From: Hemerocallis citrina
Taxonomy: Eukaryota; Streptophyta; Magnoliopsida; Asparagales; Asphodelaceae
Assembly: GCA_017893485.1 (NCBI GenBank)
Contig: CM030360.1
Location: forward strand, 7,868,870 to 7,932,869
Reading direction: 5' to 3'
DNA: 64,000 nucleotides
The notes under the pieces were generated by a model. That model worked only from the letters and a program-made list of their open reading frames with translations, was not told the DNA's origin and did not search any database. Every line of letters starts with the position of its first letter. Within the stretch, counting starts at the first letter, position 1. The position numbers and the translations under genes were made by a program. Below are positions 10,197 through 21,237 of the stretch, piece by piece.

Positions 10197-10847
10197 GAGC
10201 ATATGTAGTTGTTGGCTATATATCCAAAAAATGGATAAAAACCTCTGTAGTCGTCGTCTATTTATCCATTTTTTGAGTTTGAGATGAACAATAGACGTCT
10301 ATATTTGACAGCGAAACTGGCATAATTTAGAAATCAGAACATGATTTACCGTCTTCGCATCGGACGGTATATGATATGCCGCCTGACACAAGTTTTCTAA
10401 TTACGAAATCTTGAGACGGAAGATGATTTGTCGTTTGGAAAAAAAATAAAAAAATAAAAACTATTTATTGTGCAAATGATGTTGACGATTTGAGAAAAAA
10501 ACAAAAAAAAAACAAAAACTTTGCTTTGTGTTGGACGGGAGATATCTCCGGTCAGTTAAAGTATAGGGTGAAATCCCGTCCTTTACATGCAAATTTTTTT
10601 TTTGCAATTTTTTTTTTTAAAATTCGTCTGAGGCGTGCATGTAAAGCCAAAATTTTTTTAAAAAATTAGAAATTTTGTGTTATTCACAATTTTTTTTTAA
10701 CTTTTTTTTGGCTAAATTTTAAGACGGGAGATAATCTTTCGTTTTCGTTCAACTTTTGAGTGTAGACAACTGCAGCATTTTCGATATTTGCTATTTCCCA
10801 ATTTTTCATATACCCATTTTAAGTAACTTAAACCACTACAGATCCTC
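10197..10847. mobile_element. TTA-duplicating element (PIF/Harbinger-like), copy 1
   Basis: Ends GAGCATATGTAGTTGTTGG (left) and, on the minus strand, GAGGATCTGTAGTGG (right), flanked by TTA at 10194-10196 and 10848-10850. The interior carries repeated GACGG-type blocks and long A/T runs and no ORF. It belongs with the elements at 12719-13427 and 13431-14602. Confidence 0.65.
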
Positions 10848-10850
10848 TTA

Positions 10851-11070
10851 CCGCCGTTATTTATTTGTTTGGGTTTTGGTGCTTCGCTACTCTCGTCATT
10901 AATTTCGCACGTGGCTTCCTATAATAGACATGGTGGTTATTATTGATTACAATAAATTAGTAAACAGTCTGATACGTCTTCTCTAATTAATGAATGGATT
11001 ATCCTAAAGGATGATATTATGAGCATGGGCTTGAAAACTCCATTCAGTTCAATTAATTTTCCTGCCATTC
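10851..11070. other. Intergenic, nothing recognised
   Basis: Mixed-composition sequence between two mobile elements, with no gene or repeat end seen. Confidence 0.4.
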
Positions 11071-11216
11071 ATGATATTATACACGTGCAGCACGTGAGGA
11101 AAATTGGGAAAATGAAAAGGGCAAAAAAAAAAGAAAAAAACTATCAGCATGTGCGTTGCACAGGTTGGATTAAGGACAATTTACACTAAGGCCTTCTCCC
11201 ATTATAGTAGTAGAGA
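11071..11216 (-). mobile_element. Helitron family A, copy similar to 8257-8389
   Basis: Shares ATTATACACGTG, GAAAATGAAAAGGGCAAAA and the closing CCCATTATAGTAGTAGAGA with the 133-bp copy. The 3' CTAG is mutated (ATGATATTA), so this copy is older. Confidence 0.65.
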
Positions 11217-11228
11217 TTATGTACAAAA

Positions 11229-11419
11229 TCTCTAATCTCTAATTTCTAATATTATAATAAGAGAAGGCCTTAGTGTCATTTTGTCATTCTACCAACATGT
11301 GCAACGTACGTACATAACTAATATAAATGAGGTTTCCAATTTAAATCCTCCGTACGTCAGAATTTTTATTTTTATTTTTTGAAATTATTAAAACGTGCAT
11401 CGCACGTATAAATTACTAG
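11229..11419 (+). mobile_element. Helitron family A copy
   Basis: Start TCTCTAATCTCTAATTTCTA shows a small duplication of the family tip. The interior has CCTTAGTGTCATTTTG, and the end is ACGTGCATCGCACGT followed by ATTACTAG before T11420. Confidence 0.7.
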
Positions 11420-11507
11420 TATTATTTATGGCAGAGTAACTCAGTTTATGCACTTAATCTGTTTCCGAACAAAAAACCAGTTATACACAATCAGTGGATT
11501 ATATTTC

Positions 11508-12189
11508 TATCAGTAATTTACACGTGCAATACATGTCTCAATAAATATATTTGTAAATAAATAAAAACTTCGACGTAGTCGGGCTTCAAATTTGTGATCT
11601 TCTTTATATTAATTATGCACGAGTGATGCACACGTTGGTAGATTCACAAACGATAACTTCAACTCTCACAATATAATAGTTACTAATAATTTACACATGC
11701 AATGAACGTCTTAATAAATATATATTTTTTTAAGTAAAATTTTCAACGTGGTCTGGTCTCGAACTTGAGACATCTTTAATATTAATTATGCACGGACAAT
11801 ACACGTAAGTTGATAGATTTACAAACGACAACTCCAACTCTTCCATTATAATAATGCGATGCACGTTCTAATTAAAAAAAATATGTATCGTAAATAATAA
11901 AATGTAATCTTGCCTCAAACCTGAGATCACCCTTTACTCATCACACTCTATTTACAAATTACACAATAGTGGCACAAAGTTTTATTTTGTATGAGTGAAA
12001 CTTTTGTAAATAATTATGTCGTGAATAAATTTAAACTTTGAGAGTATTATGGTAACTAACACCAGTTGTGTAAATAAATAGTTAATATAACTCCCACTTA
12101 AAAATGAATGATTGAGATTAGATTGTTGAATATCTACAAATTACATGTTATCTACAAATGACAACGCCAACTCTCACATTATAATATTT
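11508..12189 (-). mobile_element. Run of three degraded Helitron A copies
   Basis: Three reverse-oriented units abut: about 11508-11679, 11683-11852 and 11853-12189. Each opens near GTAATTTACACRTGC or GCGATGCACG and closes near CAACTCTYCCATTATAAT. The third is the paralogue of 9701-9975. Borders are approximate. Confidence 0.5.
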
Positions 12190-12364
12190 CTAGTAATTTA
12201 CACGTGCGATGCACGTTTTAATAAATTATTTTTAAAAAATAAAAATTTTGAAGTTGAGAAGACTTGAGCCTGAAATTTCTTTTATGTTAGTTATGTACGT
12301 GCATTGTACATGTCGGTAGAATTACAAATGACAATAAGGTCCTCTTCCATTATAATATTAGAGA
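12190..12364 (-). mobile_element. Helitron family A, 175-bp reverse copy
   Basis: CTAG at 12190-12193, then AATTTACACGTGCGATGCAC, then the family core in reverse, ending AATATTAGAGA before T12365. Compact, and both ends are well kept. Confidence 0.7.
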
Positions 12365-12718
12365 TAATATTAAAGATTAGAGATCAGAGATTATTATTAT
12401 TAGAGATACCGTTCATTTGCTATTTGCCTCCTATTTCGCTAATGTTAAACAGTGCAGTTATGTGATGTCTTTTTTTCTTTTTGTTTCAAAATTAAATTAG
12501 TTCTTACATGCAGTGCACGTAAGGTTAAAAGAAAGGCGATAATGCCACGTGAATACTTCTGCATACGTGGGTCCCACGACATGGAACTCACACCACAGAA
12601 CAAATCAACACGTGTACGGTTGAAGTTGGGCGGATAGGACCGAGTCCAGTTGCACATGCGTTAAATGCGTTCTAGAACTTTGTGACTCATTTCAGGAAAT
12701 TGCTTAAATCCAAACTTT
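12365..12718. other. Intergenic with several CACGTG cores
   Basis: No gene recognised. ACGTGG and CACGTG-type motifs occur near 12545, 12563 and 12610, but without an adjacent gene I cannot assign them a role. Confidence 0.4.
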
Positions 12719-13427
12719 GAGCATTAGTCGTTGGAAGTTAAAATTTATGTATTTGATAAATAGAAACAAAAAATTTGAAGTGAGTTGCAGTTATCTAAAT
12801 CTAAAATTTTGCTTTTCAATGTAAAAAAGAGATGGACGGAAGATCATTTTCTGTTGGAGAAAATATATACTTTTTAATTTTAAAAAATAAGAGACGAGAT
12901 ATCATATCCTGTCCGAAAAAAATATTCTGAATTAAAGAATGAATAGATCCATAATAAGTTCTATAGACTTAAATGTATAGGCTTTTAAAAAAATATTGGA
13001 GAACGAAGGGTCTCGGACGGGATATCATCTCCCTTTCTGGTTTTTTTTTCAAAAAAAAAAATTAAAAAAACATACTCCGTCCGATATGTTTAATTAAAAA
13101 AATATATTCCGATTGTCATTGGACGGGATATCATAGTTCGATTGCCAAAATTTGAAAAATGTCATATCCTCTCTCAAATATGGCCAGTGACGGTTCACTT
13201 CCAACCAAAAATATGAAAAAATTGCCAACATGGGGAAGCGGTACCACGCTCTTCGTGCTTGTAGGTTGACTTCCTTATGCATCCCGACTAAGGTCTCACA
13301 AAGGTGCACTTCTCTTATGGATCCAGTCGCTTCACTAATGTGAGTAGGTTATAAGAAGGGTGGGTTGGCTATATACTCTTTACTGTAGCTTATTTTTTGA
13401 AAAATTTGCCAACGACTACAGATGCTC
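12719..13427. mobile_element. TTA-duplicating element, copy 2
   Basis: Left end GAGCATTAGTCGTTGG. Right end on the minus strand GAGCATCTGTAGTCGTTGG. Right flank TTA (13428-13430), left flank TTT, one mismatch from TTA. It directly abuts the hairpin element at 13431 and shares a single TTA with it. Confidence 0.6.
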
Positions 13428-13430
13428 TTA

Positions 13431-14602
13431 GAGCATCCACAGTCGTTTGCTATTCTCATTGCTAAAAATAGCATTTAGCAATAGCAATCGGAGTAGTTCG
13501 CTGCAGTAGTCAAAATCCTAAAATTTAAAACGACGGATGAATATCATCCGGTTTTGGGTTTTTTTTTTTTTAAATTTTATTTAATTTTATTTTTTTTTAT
13601 AATACTTATTTGGTGATTTTTAAAAAAAAAGTCAACAAAAAAGTCAAAACCATTCCAAACGGATGAAGATCATCCGTTTGGATGATTTTGCCTTTTTTTT
13701 GAATTTTTTTTGGGTTTTATATTATAAAAAAATCAAAAAAAAAATCAAAAAAAAAAAAAAAACGTCAGGAACTGACCAAACGGATGATCTTCATCCGTTT
13801 GGTGAGTTTTAACTTTTTTTAAAAAAAAAAAAAAAAAAAAGTTAAAAACGGATGATCTTCAACCGTCCAAAGCCACAAACGGATTAACATAATCCGTCTT
13901 CTATATTTAGCAATCTTCCATCCGCTCTCCTAACTTTAGCAAGTTACTGTATATCCCTATTCTAATTTTTGAGTTTTTAGCAAACGACTGCACGCCTGTT
14001 TTCTAAATTGATTTCTAATTTTTGAGTATTTAGCAAACGATTTAGAAAACAGGCGTGCAGTCGTTTGCTAAAAACTCAAAAATTAGAATACGGATATACA
14101 GTAACTTGCTAAAGTTAGGAGAGCGGATGGAAGATTGCTAAATATAGAAGACGGATTATGTTAATCCGTTTGTGGCTTTGGACGGATGAAGATCATCCGT
14201 TTTTAACTTTTTTTTTTATTTTAAAAAAAAAAAAGTTAAAACTCACCAAACGGATGAAGATCATCCGTTTAGTCAGTTCCTGACTTTTTTTTTTTTTGAT
14301 TTTTTTTGATTTTTTTATAATATAAAACCAAAAAAAAAAAATTCAAAAAAAAAAGGCAAAACCATCCAAACGGATGATCTTCATCCGTTTGGAATGGTTT
14401 TGACTTTTTTGTTGACCTTTTTTTTAAAAAAAATCACCGAATAAGTATTATAAAAAAAAATTTTTAAAAAAAAAACCAAAAACGGATGATGTTCATCCAT
14501 CGTTTTTAATTTTAGGATTTTGACTACTGCAGCGAACTACTCCGATTGCTATTACTAAATGCTATTTTTAGCAACGAGAATAGCAAACGACTGTGGATGC
14601 TC
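13431..14602. mobile_element. 1.17-kb hairpin (palindromic) TTA-duplicating element
   Basis: Two arms, 13431-14008 and 14040-14602, are near-perfect inverted copies separated by a 31-base loop. The ends read GAGCATCCACAGTCGTTTGC on both strands. TTA flanks it at 13428-13430 and 14603-14605, suggesting PIF/Harbinger type. Inside the arms the short palindrome ACGGATGATCTTCATCCGT recurs several times among long A and T runs. There is no ORF. A transcript through it would fold into a long double-stranded RNA, a possible small-RNA source. Confidence 0.8.
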
Positions 14603-14605
14603 TTA

Positions 14606-15035
14606 TGAATGTAAATATAATTTGTCCTACACGATTTAGGATCTAATTAAGGGTCAAATTAAAATAAATAAATAAAATTAAGGTTTGAAAAATATAAAAG
14701 AAATACTACTTGTCAAATGATTATTACAAATAAAATACAAGAGAAATATAAATCGAAGATCTTTACAGAATATGTACATATATAAACTTATGGACAAAAG
14801 TCAAAAATTCATCCTAAGTTTTTGTGTTTAATCAAGAAATCACCTTAACTCTATTTTCAATCGAATGACCATCTTGCTTAGGTTATATCTTAATTTAATG
14901 TTTTATTATATATGAAAAAAGATATTTCTATTCTTTATATACTAAAATATTAAAAAATCATTCCTTTTTTTTTTTGTTCCAACACCTCCCCCACTAACAT
15001 GGTTCACATTTCTCCTTTCTTTACTATTTTCTCCA
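14606..15035. other. AT-rich intergenic stretch
   Basis: No gene or repeat end seen. Confidence 0.45.
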
Positions 15036-15235
15036 ACTATATAACAAAACACAAAGAAAGCTATCAAGTGGCTTTTGTTTAATTTCCTCAAAATTAAAGG
15101 TTCAAATCTAACTTCACATAATACATTTTTTTTTCAAAAGTTTTTTCTCAAAACTCAAATTCAAATTCTCCAAAACAACTCATTTATTTATTTATTTATT
15201 TATCTCTCTCTCTCTCTCACACACACACAGGCATA
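15036..15235 (+). mobile_element. Helitron family B, 5' fragment
   Basis: Matches the start of family B (CTATATAACAAAACACAAAG, GCTATCAAGTGGCTTTTG), then runs into TTTA and CT/CA repeats. The 3' hairpin end is missing. Confidence 0.55.
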
Positions 15236-15318
15236 ATTTTTATTGAGAAAGCAAGATCTTGAATGGCTTAATACAAAGGAAATCTGATCGGGCATGTAGG
15301 AATATGAGCTCTGTGGTA

Positions 15319-15724
<406 letters not shown>

Positions 15725-15821
15725 TTTTCTTATAACATACTACTCACTCTAACGTCTGAAAATTTGAAGAATTTGAGGAAGAGAGAGAGACGGAGAAATG
15801 AGGGGGAGTTGGTGGAATACA

Positions 15822-16091
15822 TCTCTAATATTATAATGGGAGAATGCCTTAGTGTTATCTGTTAATCTATCAACACGTGTGACGCATATACATAACTAAT
15901 ATGAAGGAGGTTTCAAGTTTAAGTACTCACCGCATAAGAGTTTTTATTTAATTTTTTTTATATTAAGACGTGCATTGTCCATGCATAACTAATATAAAAG
16001 AGGTCTCAGGTTCGATGTCAGACTACGTCAAAATTACACTTTAAAAATATATTTATTTATTTAGACGTGCATCGAATGTGTAAACTACAAG
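15822..16091 (+). mobile_element. Helitron family A copy with duplicated 3' module
   Basis: Starts TCTCTAATATTATAATGGGA after A15821. The core ACTAATATGAAGGAGGTTTC is followed by a second related block ACTAATATAAAAGAGGTCTC, so the 3' part appears twice. The final CTAG has become CTACAAG. Confidence 0.6.
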
Positions 16092-16569
16092 TATATGAAA
16101 TACAGAAAAGGAAAAGCTGAAGAGTTTTTTTAAATATTTTAATAGATAAAGAGAAAAAACTTATTTCCATGCAAGAAAGCATTAAAATTGTTATGCTGCC
16201 AGCAAATGTGGTTATTTGATTGAAAATAGACTTAAAATGATTATTTGATTAAACAGGAAAAAATGGGTGGTTTCATGACTTTCCTAAACTTATCTTTTTC
16301 AGTCGAAGAGTGTTTATGTTTAGATTCAAACCTGATAGAAGAAGACCAATCAAAGGAAATTAAATTTTCCTGTGCAATCATGCTCAGTTTTTTTTATTTG
16401 CCCAAAATTTTCTTGTCCTTTCAAACTACAACATAATCGTCGATGCTCATTTAGCTATTACTACTAATAGAAATAAAATTTAAAAAATAACAACTATGAC
16501 TTATCATGTAGAAAGCTAAGCAAATTGTCAAAGAGAGAGAACTGAATTAGAAAGATTCCATCATCCATG
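16092..16569. other. Intergenic, nothing recognised
   Basis: AT-rich; no gene or repeat end seen. Confidence 0.4.
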
Positions 16570-16922
16570 GGAATGTTCAGGGCCGGTCCTGAAATTTATA
16601 GGACCTTCTGCGGAAAGAAAAAATGAGCATTCTTAAAATATTCTAATACTAATTTTACTTTATTTTGATTTGAACATCATCTATATATATATTTATATAT
16701 ATTATACGAATTCAAATAAAAATATGAGTATATTACATTCTATATCTTAAAAAAAGTTTATGAATTCATTTGAAAAATACATTTCAAATTTTATATCATT
16801 CGAGGCTCCAATACTTGGGATGACTTAATCGATATCTTAAATTAGTCGTCTCATCAATTAAGACGAAATAGTATAAATGTGATTAAGAAACATAAAAATT
16901 ACTATAAAAAAATTCTATAAAA

Positions 16923-16924
<2 letters not shown>

Positions 16925-16979
<55 letters not shown>
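16925..16979. repeat. (TA)n microsatellite, left side of Mutator element
   Basis: About 27 TA units directly abut the first base of the left TIR. A matching (TA)n lies at the other end, so the element sits within one TA microsatellite. Confidence 0.9.
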
Positions 16980-16984
<5 letters not shown>

Positions 16985-17510
16985 ACCTTCGGTTACGAAC
17001 TGGCTGGTGCGAACAGGGCTTACGAACTGGTCTTCACGCCGTTGGATCCAAAATTTGAGATTCGATGGCTCAGATTTGATCTCAGATTTCGGCAGTGATA
17101 AGCGGGGGTAATTTCGTAACTTTCCCCCTGCTTTCCATTACCCCCCATTGTCGCTACGCTCACGCTCGTTTCTCTATCCCCTTTCAACCAGCGAAATATC
17201 TCCCCCAAAAACCAGTGAAACCCTAATCCCCTTCAAATCGTCTAATCCCCTTCAAATCGTCGTCTCTCAACCTCAAACCAGTTCGCTCCGTCGTTGCGAA
17301 CTCCCAGACCAGTTCATGAAACCCTATTCCCCTTCGCTAGTTCGTTTCACATCTTCTTGCACCAAATCGAAACCATAAGCCCCTTTACTGTGCTTCCCTC
17401 TGTCGTATTTCAAACTCAAACCCAAATCGAAAGACCCCCTTCTTCCTCTCTTCGAAATAGCGAAACCCAAATCGAAACCCTAACGGGTGCTCTCTCTCTC
17501 CTCCAATAGC
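16980..17510 (+). repeat. Left terminal inverted repeat of the FAR1-type Mutator element
   Basis: Near-identical to the reverse complement of 23515-24072. It has the look of a plant 5' leader (AAACCCTAATCCCC repeated, CT-rich), so the TIR probably carries the transcription start for genes on both sides. Confidence 0.8.
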
Positions 17511-18420
17511 TCCATCGATTTCGTTATGGTTCGCCTTCGGTTGCGAACCTCTGTGTGCGAACTCAGCTTGCGAAAACCTGGGGTTACCATTGGATCCAAA
17601 ATAGCTCCAAATGGAAACCCTAGGGTTTTCATCAGGTATAAATTAAGATTTTTTTGGTTGCATTTTTATTTTCTTCCTTGAATTTGTAGGAAACCCAATG
17701 ATGTATTTTTCTAATAGAGATTGAATGTTTTGTTTGGATTTGTAGGAAGCGTTTGAGCTGCACTGAGTCTTTCTTCATGGCTTGATTTCGACTATGGATA
17801 TATTATTGCCAGTACACTGATGCTTGTATCAATTGAGGGAAGTGTTTGATTATGACTATTCCCTTATTAAAATTCTAATTGCTTACTTTATTGCATTTTA
17901 GTATAGGCAGTGATGACAATCTAGAAATTACAAACAGTTGTAGGCATTTTGCTGCTTCTTCTGTTTGAGAAGCATTTGTACGAACAATTCGTAACGGAAG
18001 GCTACCCATATAGAGTACAATGAGTGCAGCATTTAGTTAGTTTACTCACTGTTTCCACCATATTTGATTTGTATTTGCTGAGTTAGTAGGTCACATTGAT
18101 TTAAATGATGGAAGGATTAATTTATAGTGCAACTGGAAGGGTAATTTTTCGGTTTGAGATATGTGCTCCTCCTTTGCAAATGGAAGGGTAATGCGGTAAT
18201 TTGGTAATTTTTCGGTTAGAGACATATGACATCTTTTAAGAGGTTTTATTTATTCGGATTATGGTTGCAACTAGGCGGCGTGGCATAATATTGCAGCCGT
18301 AGTGAGATCATGCATCTGAATAAGTGCTATACTAAATCCTGATTCTATTTGATGAGTTTTCTGCAATTTGGTTGAGCTGAAGCTGTGAAAAAAAATTGCT
18401 AAGCTGAAGCATAAACAGGT

Positions 18421-19490
18421 TTAGCTGAAATATGAGTTGAAACTTAAACAAAAAATGAGTTGAAACTGAAACTGAAATATGAGTTTTTATTCTGATTGTG
18501 GTTGCAACTAGTTGGCGTGACATAATAATGTAGCCGTAGTGAGATCATGGTTATGAATAAGTGGTTGGGACAACATATGTGCTATACTCATGCTTGATTA
18601 TATTTGACTTGTTTCATAATAACTTATTATGTGCAAGGTTGTTCTGAGCCAAAATGTACTTCAATTGTTGACAATTTACGGTGATAATAGTGCAGTCCGA
18701 TATTGCTAAGCTTTTTATGTTATTTTTTGTAGGGGGTTGGAGCACTTCCCTCCTTTTGATACGTGACAGAGCTTCGAGCTGTTTAGTTTCAGCATCAGCA
18801 GCGCCAGAAGTCCGACATTTTTTTTTATCTTTTAGTTTATACTGTTAGGCCTCGATTTTTTATATTGATATTCAACTGTATAATGTAATACGAGGTTTGA
18901 GTTTGTATACTGTAAATTTTTGGTTTAATGAAAACTGAAGTTGTAATATGAGTTGAAACTGAAATTGAAATATGAGTTGAAACTGAAGCTGAAATAAGGT
19001 TTGAGTTTGAATACTGTAAATTTTTGATTTAATGAAAACTGAAGTTGTAATATGAGTTGAAACTGATACTGAAATATGAGTTCAAACTGAAGCTGAAATA
19101 TTAGTTGAGTTGAAACTGATACTGAAAGATGAGTCGAATATCGAACTTAAAAGCAGCAGATATATGAGTTCAAACTTGAACAAAAAATGAGTTGAAACTG
19201 AAACTGAAATATGAGTTGAAGTTGAAACTAGAACTGAAATTGAAATATGAGTTGTATTTGAAACAGAAATATGTTGAAACTGAAACTGATATATGAGTTG
19301 AAACTGAAATTGAAATATGAGTTCACACTGAAGCTGAAATATGAGTTGAATATCAAACTTAAAAGCAGCAGATATATGAGTTCAAACTAGAACAAAAAAT
19401 GAGTTGAAACTGAAACTGAAATATGAGTTGAAGTTGAAACTGGAACTGAAACTTAAATATGAGTTGTATTTGAAACTGAAATATGACTGT
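18421..19490. repeat. Degenerate minisatellite, ~18-24 bp unit
   Basis: Dozens of imperfect copies of GAGTTGAAACTGAAACTG with GAAATATGA fill most of this interval; a small outlier cluster lies at 20850-20930. Reading frames through it are not conserved, so I do not consider it coding. Confidence 0.75.
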
Positions 19491-20085
19491 TGATCATCTC
19501 TTCAGTTCATATTCCAACTTGATCCTGTTGTCCTTTCTTTTCATTGGTTTTTGGTACTCTAAAAGATCTGTTTTGCAATTAAGTTTCTACTAATGGAAAG
19601 AAAGTGATTGAATATGCACGATGAAACTTGTTAAATCATGTAAGCAAATTGCATCACCCCAATTTCATTGAGAAAAAATTCCTCATCTCACTGTGGTTGG
19701 TTCTCCTTATATGCATTTGAGAGCCAGTTATGGATGAAATGCAAACATTGTATATCATTTGTCGAATGCATTTTCTTTTAATAAGCATTTGTCAATGAGA
19801 TACTAGAGAAATAACTTATATATGGCAAGATTATGGTCTTTAACGAAACCTGCTTGGTAAATTATGTCACTTTATTTTTCAAGAAAGCGAGTAATACATA
19901 ATTATTTAAACATAATGGTTTTGAGGGAAACAATCTCACTCGAAACCAATTCATTCTATATTAATTAAGACTAAACAACATATTGGTTTTGAGGAAAAGA
20001 ATGTTACTCAAAACCAAACCCCTTTCTATTTTAATTAAAACACAATTAATTGTATTCTTTGCTAAAAAAATCTATAAGCTTCACT

Positions 20086-20597
20086 TCACATGGACTTCAC
20101 TTTGTCGTCGCCAACTAGCCGAGGGTCGGACTGATAGTAGACAACATCTCCATGATCACTCACAAAGTGGTCAACTCTGAGGCTTCTCGCTAGAATTCCG
20201 AACAAATGGAATGGAAGAAGACCTGACTTCTCTAGTTCTCTGTAGTATTTTCCTAGCACTGGCTTTACTGCTTTTGTCTGCAAAATTTTAGGACGAAAAT
20301 TTTAAGTTAACCGATATTAAACAGATCGAATAAGTAATAGATAATTATAAGAAGAAAAAGGCTCACAGCTTCGACTAAGTGGTAGTGTGGTATTTGAGGG
20401 AAAAGATGATGAACAACATGAGTTTCTATGTTATGGTGTATCTTGTTTATCGATCCTCTCGTTCGGAAGAAACAACTCGCTGTTAGGATGGAAATGTGAC
20501 CCCGTTTTACATGGGCTTCTGTAGATCTGCACCATGGGAATGGTGGGCCAGATAGGGTAACCTCCAGTATCCAATGGCAAACTGCAAGCATTAACAA
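20086..20597 (-). pseudogene. FAD3: Captured omega-3 fatty acid desaturase (FAD3-type) fragment
   Basis: Two exon-like blocks on the minus strand. The first, ending at 20367, reads [19 protein letters not shown] then IPHYHLVEA, containing the third histidine box HVVHH of membrane desaturases. A GTGAGC...TTTTGCAG intron (20278-20366) follows. The second (20277-20086) reads [19 protein letters not shown] and later [16 protein letters not shown], to a TGA stop. This is the C-terminal part of an omega-3 desaturase (linoleate to alpha-linolenate in the ER). The exon upstream of INKIHH diverges, and the first two histidine boxes and transmembrane segments are missing, so it cannot be an active enzyme. 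It lies downstream of, and on the same strand as, the transposase of the surrounding Mutator element, so it was captured by it. The kept intron means capture at the DNA level. Confidence 0.85.
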
Positions 20598-20600
20598 AGA

Positions 20601-21237
20601 AAGGCTTTAGATAGATGATATTAAACTTTTTTACTCTGAGATATCAACACAACTAATTAACATATTTTAAGTAAATGTAGGCTCAGAACACAACTTAGCA
20701 TATGACAGGGATTTACATAATTGTCAACTGAATCAAGCATGACTGAAAAGCATCATAATTATGTTCACACTTGGGCTGCAATACTATGCCACGCCAACAA
20801 GTTGATCCATAATTTGATCAAAAATTTATAAATAAGCATTTGCAACTGAAACAAAAAATAAGTTGAAACTGATGCTGAAATATGAGTTGAAACTGAAACT
20901 GAAATATGAGTTGAAACTCAAATTGAAACAAACATTTTGTTTATAAAAAACAAAACAATATTTTCGCACGTAAGTCCGATATTCTTCAGCTTGTATAAAA
21001 TATTTTTTGTCATCATTGCCTACTTATAAACAAAATAAAACATAGCCGATAATAAACTTCAGAATTGAACACACTAAAAAAAAAATAACTTCCCTCAAGC
21101 AACATTGTCATCATCGGTACTTTCTCCCGAGGAGTGATCAACTTCATGTCCAATGCTCCCACTAAAAAAAGAATCAAATACTTAGTTAAGCTGATAAGCA
21201 ATTTAAAAATAGTCAATGTCTAAAAGATGTGGAATGT
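20601..21237. other. Element interior between FAD3 fragment and transposase
   Basis: AT-rich, with a few minisatellite-like units near 20850-20930. No exon recognised. Confidence 0.4.

Noticed and set aside
13431..14602. CRISPR-like array because of recurring short palindromes
   Set aside because: Repeats are mirrored about a central loop, spacing is irregular, and the context is a plant transposable element.
18421..19490. GAGTTGAAACTGAAACTG repeats as a repeat protein
   Set aside because: No frame stays open across the array and unit lengths vary without keeping phase.
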